Positions 13,810 through 15,797 of a stretch of DNA of 15,797 bases are shown one piece after another (position 1 is the first letter of the stretch; each line of letters opens with the position of its first letter). The notes below the pieces were generated by a model. The model searched no databases. It saw nothing but the letters and a program-made list of their open reading frames with translations, and was not told the origin of the DNA. The position numbers and the translations under genes were made by a program. Origin of the DNA: Bryobacterales bacterium (GTDB lineage: Bacteria; Acidobacteriota; Terriglobia; Bryobacterales; Bryobacteraceae). The stretch lies in assembly GCA_003132905.1 (NCBI GenBank), contig PKZC01000282.1, forward strand, positions 6,140-21,936, given 5' to 3'.

Positions 13810-13820
13810 GGGGACTCGCC

Positions 13821-15797
13821 GTGAAGACACTTTTACGCTCAGTCGGTATTTTTCTGCTCGCTTCAGCCGCGTTTGCTCAGAGCGATCGCGGCACCATCAC
13901 CGGCACACTTTCAGATCCCGCCGGAGCCGTGATTGCCAGTGGTGCGATCGAGGCTAAGAACACTGGGACAGGTGCCTTATACCCGACCGTCAGCTCGGGA
14001 ACGGGCAACTACACCATCCCGCAGCTGCCGGCGGGTACTTACGATCTGACTGTGACTGTGCCTGGCTTCAAGAAATATGTCCGCGAGGGCCTCCAAGTGG
14101 AAGTGGCGGCTAACCTGCGCATCGATGTCGCGCTTGAAGTTGGCTCCAACACGGAATCCATTACCGTCGAAGCCGCCGCTACGTTGCTGAAGACCGAAGG
14201 CGGCGAGATAAGCCACAACGTCAGTACCGAGACTTTAGACGAGCTGCCTATTCTCACGCTCACCGGAGCGGCAGCCAGCATCGGTACCGGGAACAGCCTG
14301 GGCAATATCCGGAACCCGCTGTCCGCGGTCCAACTACTGCCCGGAGCGCGGATCTCAACCGATGCCATTCTGCGCGTGAACGGGATGCCGTCCAATTCGC
14401 AGTCCATCAACATCGAAGGACAGGACGCGACCAACGGGTTCTTTAAGCAGCAGAACCAAGTCAACCAGGCGGGTATGGAAGCCATCCAGGAAGTGGCCAT
14501 CCAAACCAGTAATTTTGCCGCCGAATATGGCCAGGCGGGCGGCGGTTACTTCAACTACACCATGAAGTCCGGCGCCAACCAGCTGCATGGCAGCGGATAC
14601 GATTACTTTGTGAATGAAGTCCTGAACGCGGGCACGCCTTTCACGAACGCGGGCACCATCAACCCGTCCAAGGAAGGGCAGCTCATCCGCAACCCGATCC
14701 GCCAGAACGATTACGGATTCACGTTTGGCGGGCCGATCGTCATACCCAAACTCTACAACGGTCACGACAAGACCTTTTTCTTCTTTAGTTTTGAGCAGTT
14801 TCGTCAAAGCGCCTTCATCGGCAACACTTACGCCATCGTGCCCACGGTTGCCCAGCGTAATGGGAACTTCAGCGCGGCCCTCGGCGCGACTTGCAACAAC
14901 GATCCAAACGGTCAGCCAGTCTGCCTGAATGAGATATTCGATCCCACCACCAATCACACTGTTAACGGCATCGTCGAGCGGAACCCCTTCCCCAACAACA
15001 CGATTCCGGTGAGCATGATGGATCCGACGGCGGCGATCATTCAGAACATGATTCCGCTGCCCAACACGCCCGGCGTGTTCAACTACACTGCGCCCGGCTA
15101 CTCGAATTTCCGCCACACCACCATTCCTTCCATCAAAATCGACGAACTCCTCAGTCAGAAGATGAAGTTGTCGGGATACTATTCCGCGACCAAGACTTTG
15201 TCGCCCCAGAACAACGGCTTCACAGAACCATATACCGCGTTGCAACCTCAGAATGCGTTGGCGCAGACCATTCGCCTTAATTTGGATGTCACGCTCACCC
15301 CAACTCTGCTCTTGCATCTCGGTGCCGGTTATCTGCACACGTCCAACCCTCAGACCGCTCCCACTTACGATCAGAAGCAGCTGTTTCCTGACGGTATTCC
15401 TTTCACTGCGGGCAACTTCTTCCCCTATATGGCGGGCATGTATAGCACGAACGGCGGCGGGTGGAGCGGCGGCGGCGGATTCCCTTCCGTCACCAACACC
15501 GGCGTGGCGTTCACTCTCACGCCAGAGGCCAACGACTATAAGCCGACCTTCAATGCCAACCTGACTTGGGTTAAGGGCAACCACACTTACAAACTAGGAG
15601 CCACGGCGCTATTTGAGGGGATACAAAGCATAAACGACAGCCGCGCCGACGGACAGTTCGCCTTCGCCCAGCAGCAGACCGCGGATCCGTCTCAGAATGG
15701 ACAGCCCTTTGCGAATACCGCCAGCAGCGGATTCGGATATGCCAGCTTCTTTCTCGGCGCAACCAACTCCGTGTCGACAGCAGCGCCCGCGGACGTG
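13821..15797 (+). CDS. Oar-like TonB-dependent outer-membrane receptor, second paralogue (partial, C-terminus outside window)
   Basis: The frame opens at GTG 13821 (GGGGA 6 nt upstream) and stays open to the window end, giving 659 residues without a stop. Signal peptide: MKTLLRSVGIFLLASAAFA, cleaved before QSD. The carboxypeptidase-regulatory-like domain (GTITGTLSDPAGAVI, GNYTIPQLPAGTYDLTVTV, GFKKYVREGL) and the plug (RVNGMPSNSQSINIEGQD, IQEVAIQTSNFAAEYGQAGG) match the first paralogue domain for domain. By eye about two thirds of the first 270 residues are identical. The barrel part seen here includes NGHDKTFFFFSFEQFRQ and continues to VSTAAPADV at the edge. Differences are spread evenly instead of clustering, so this is an old tandem duplication, perhaps with divergent substrates. 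The intact protein should be close to 1270 residues. Confidence 0.93.
   Translation, partial: MKTLLRSVGIFLLASAAFAQSDRGTITGTLSDPAGAVIASGAIEAKNTGTGALYPTVSSGTGNYTIPQLPAGTYDLTVTVPGFKKYVREGLQVEVAANLRIDVALEVGSNTESITVEAAATLLKTEGGEISHNVSTETLDELPILTLTGAAASIGTGNSLGNIRNPLSAVQLLPGARISTDAILRVNGMPSNSQSINIEGQDATNGFFKQQNQVNQAGMEAIQEVAIQTSNFAAEYGQAGGGYFNYTMKSGANQLHGSGYDYFVNEVLNAGTPFTNAGTINPSKEGQLIRNPIRQNDYGFTFGGPIVIPKLYNGHDKTFFFFSFEQFRQSAFIGNTYAIVPTVAQRNGNFSAALGATCNNDPNGQPVCLNEIFDPTTNHTVNGIVERNPFPNNTIPVSMMDPTAAIIQNMIPLPNTPGVFNYTAPGYSNFRHTTIPSIKIDELLSQKMKLSGYYSATKTLSPQNNGFTEPYTALQPQNALAQTIRLNLDVTLTPTLLLHLGAGYLHTSNPQTAPTYDQKQLFPDGIPFTAGNFFPYMAGMYSTNGGGWSGGGGFPSVTNTGVAFTLTPEANDYKPTFNANLTWVKGNHTYKLGATALFEGIQSINDSRADGQFAFAQQQTADPSQNGQPFANTASSGFGYASFFLGATNSVSTAAPADV

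Larger units (their letters stand above)
13513..13820 (+). other. 308-bp intergenic region between the receptor paralogues
   Basis: No gene is seen here on either strand. It holds, in order: a terminator-like hairpin (13531-13553), about 140 bp without recognisable structure, a half-site CGTCAA (13705-13710), an inverted repeat (13717-13734), a promoter (13726-13754), and a leader with two stem-loops directly before the ribosome binding site. Confidence 0.8.

Noticed and set aside
14355..15584. Long minus-strand frame inside the second receptor gene
   Set aside because: It is a shadow of the plus-strand receptor, whose domains, signal peptide and paralogue match are clear; its translation is low-complexity and Arg/Val-rich.
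9694..15797. SusC/SusD-type polysaccharide utilisation locus
   Set aside because: No SusD-like lipoprotein, glycosidase or sensor gene is present; the receptors are Oar-like, not SusC-like.

Overview
The window looks like a chromosomal stretch from an acidobacterium of the Solibacter/Bryobacter kind. This is inferred from gene content, not from a marker gene: two very large Oar-like TonB-dependent receptors with N-terminal carboxypeptidase-regulatory domains, several short exported proteins of types common in that phylum, a DUF3175 protein, and a moderately high G+C content. I see no insertion sequence, phage, CRISPR array, toxin-antitoxin pair or defence locus.

Layout. At the left edge an ECF sigma factor (minus strand, C-terminus cut off) diverges from a plus-strand run of small genes: DUF3175 protein, exported two-domain VOC protein, exported acidobacterial protein of unknown function, and an AhpD-like carboxymuconolactone decarboxylase-family protein. 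A perfect 20-bp tandem duplication, each copy carrying an 11-bp palindrome, lies in the divergent intergenic region. A tRNA-Ser(CGA) gene on the minus strand follows, then a class I SAM methyltransferase and an exported DUF4136 protein. The DUF4136 gene converges on a HugZ-type (PNPOx plus DUF2470) gene, with the two stop codons 2 bp apart. The HugZ gene diverges from an alpha/beta hydrolase gene, which is followed by an 81-aa conserved coiled-coil protein.

The centre (6.6-9.5 kb) is minus strand: a SulP-family anion transporter with a C-terminal STAS domain, and downstream of it an exported protein whose C-terminus resembles the LprI/DUF1311 pattern. The right third (9.7 kb to the end) holds two tandem paralogous TonB-dependent receptors, the second running off the window. 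Their starts, leader lengths and promoter regions align without gaps, so they were probably duplicated together with their control region and may be co-regulated.

The most notable signals are regulatory. (1) Six start codons have a TANNNT hexamer 5-8 nt upstream, mostly without a convincing Shine-Dalgarno sequence, which suggests leaderless transcripts; a second group of genes has normal ribosome binding sites. (2) The two receptor genes share a promoter block with a CGTCAA half-site at an identical offset, tandemly duplicated upstream of the first gene. (3) Paired palindromes 20 bp apart sit between the sigma factor and the DUF3175 gene. (4) Stem-loops abut the ribosome binding site of the second receptor. 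I found no clear novel multi-gene system.
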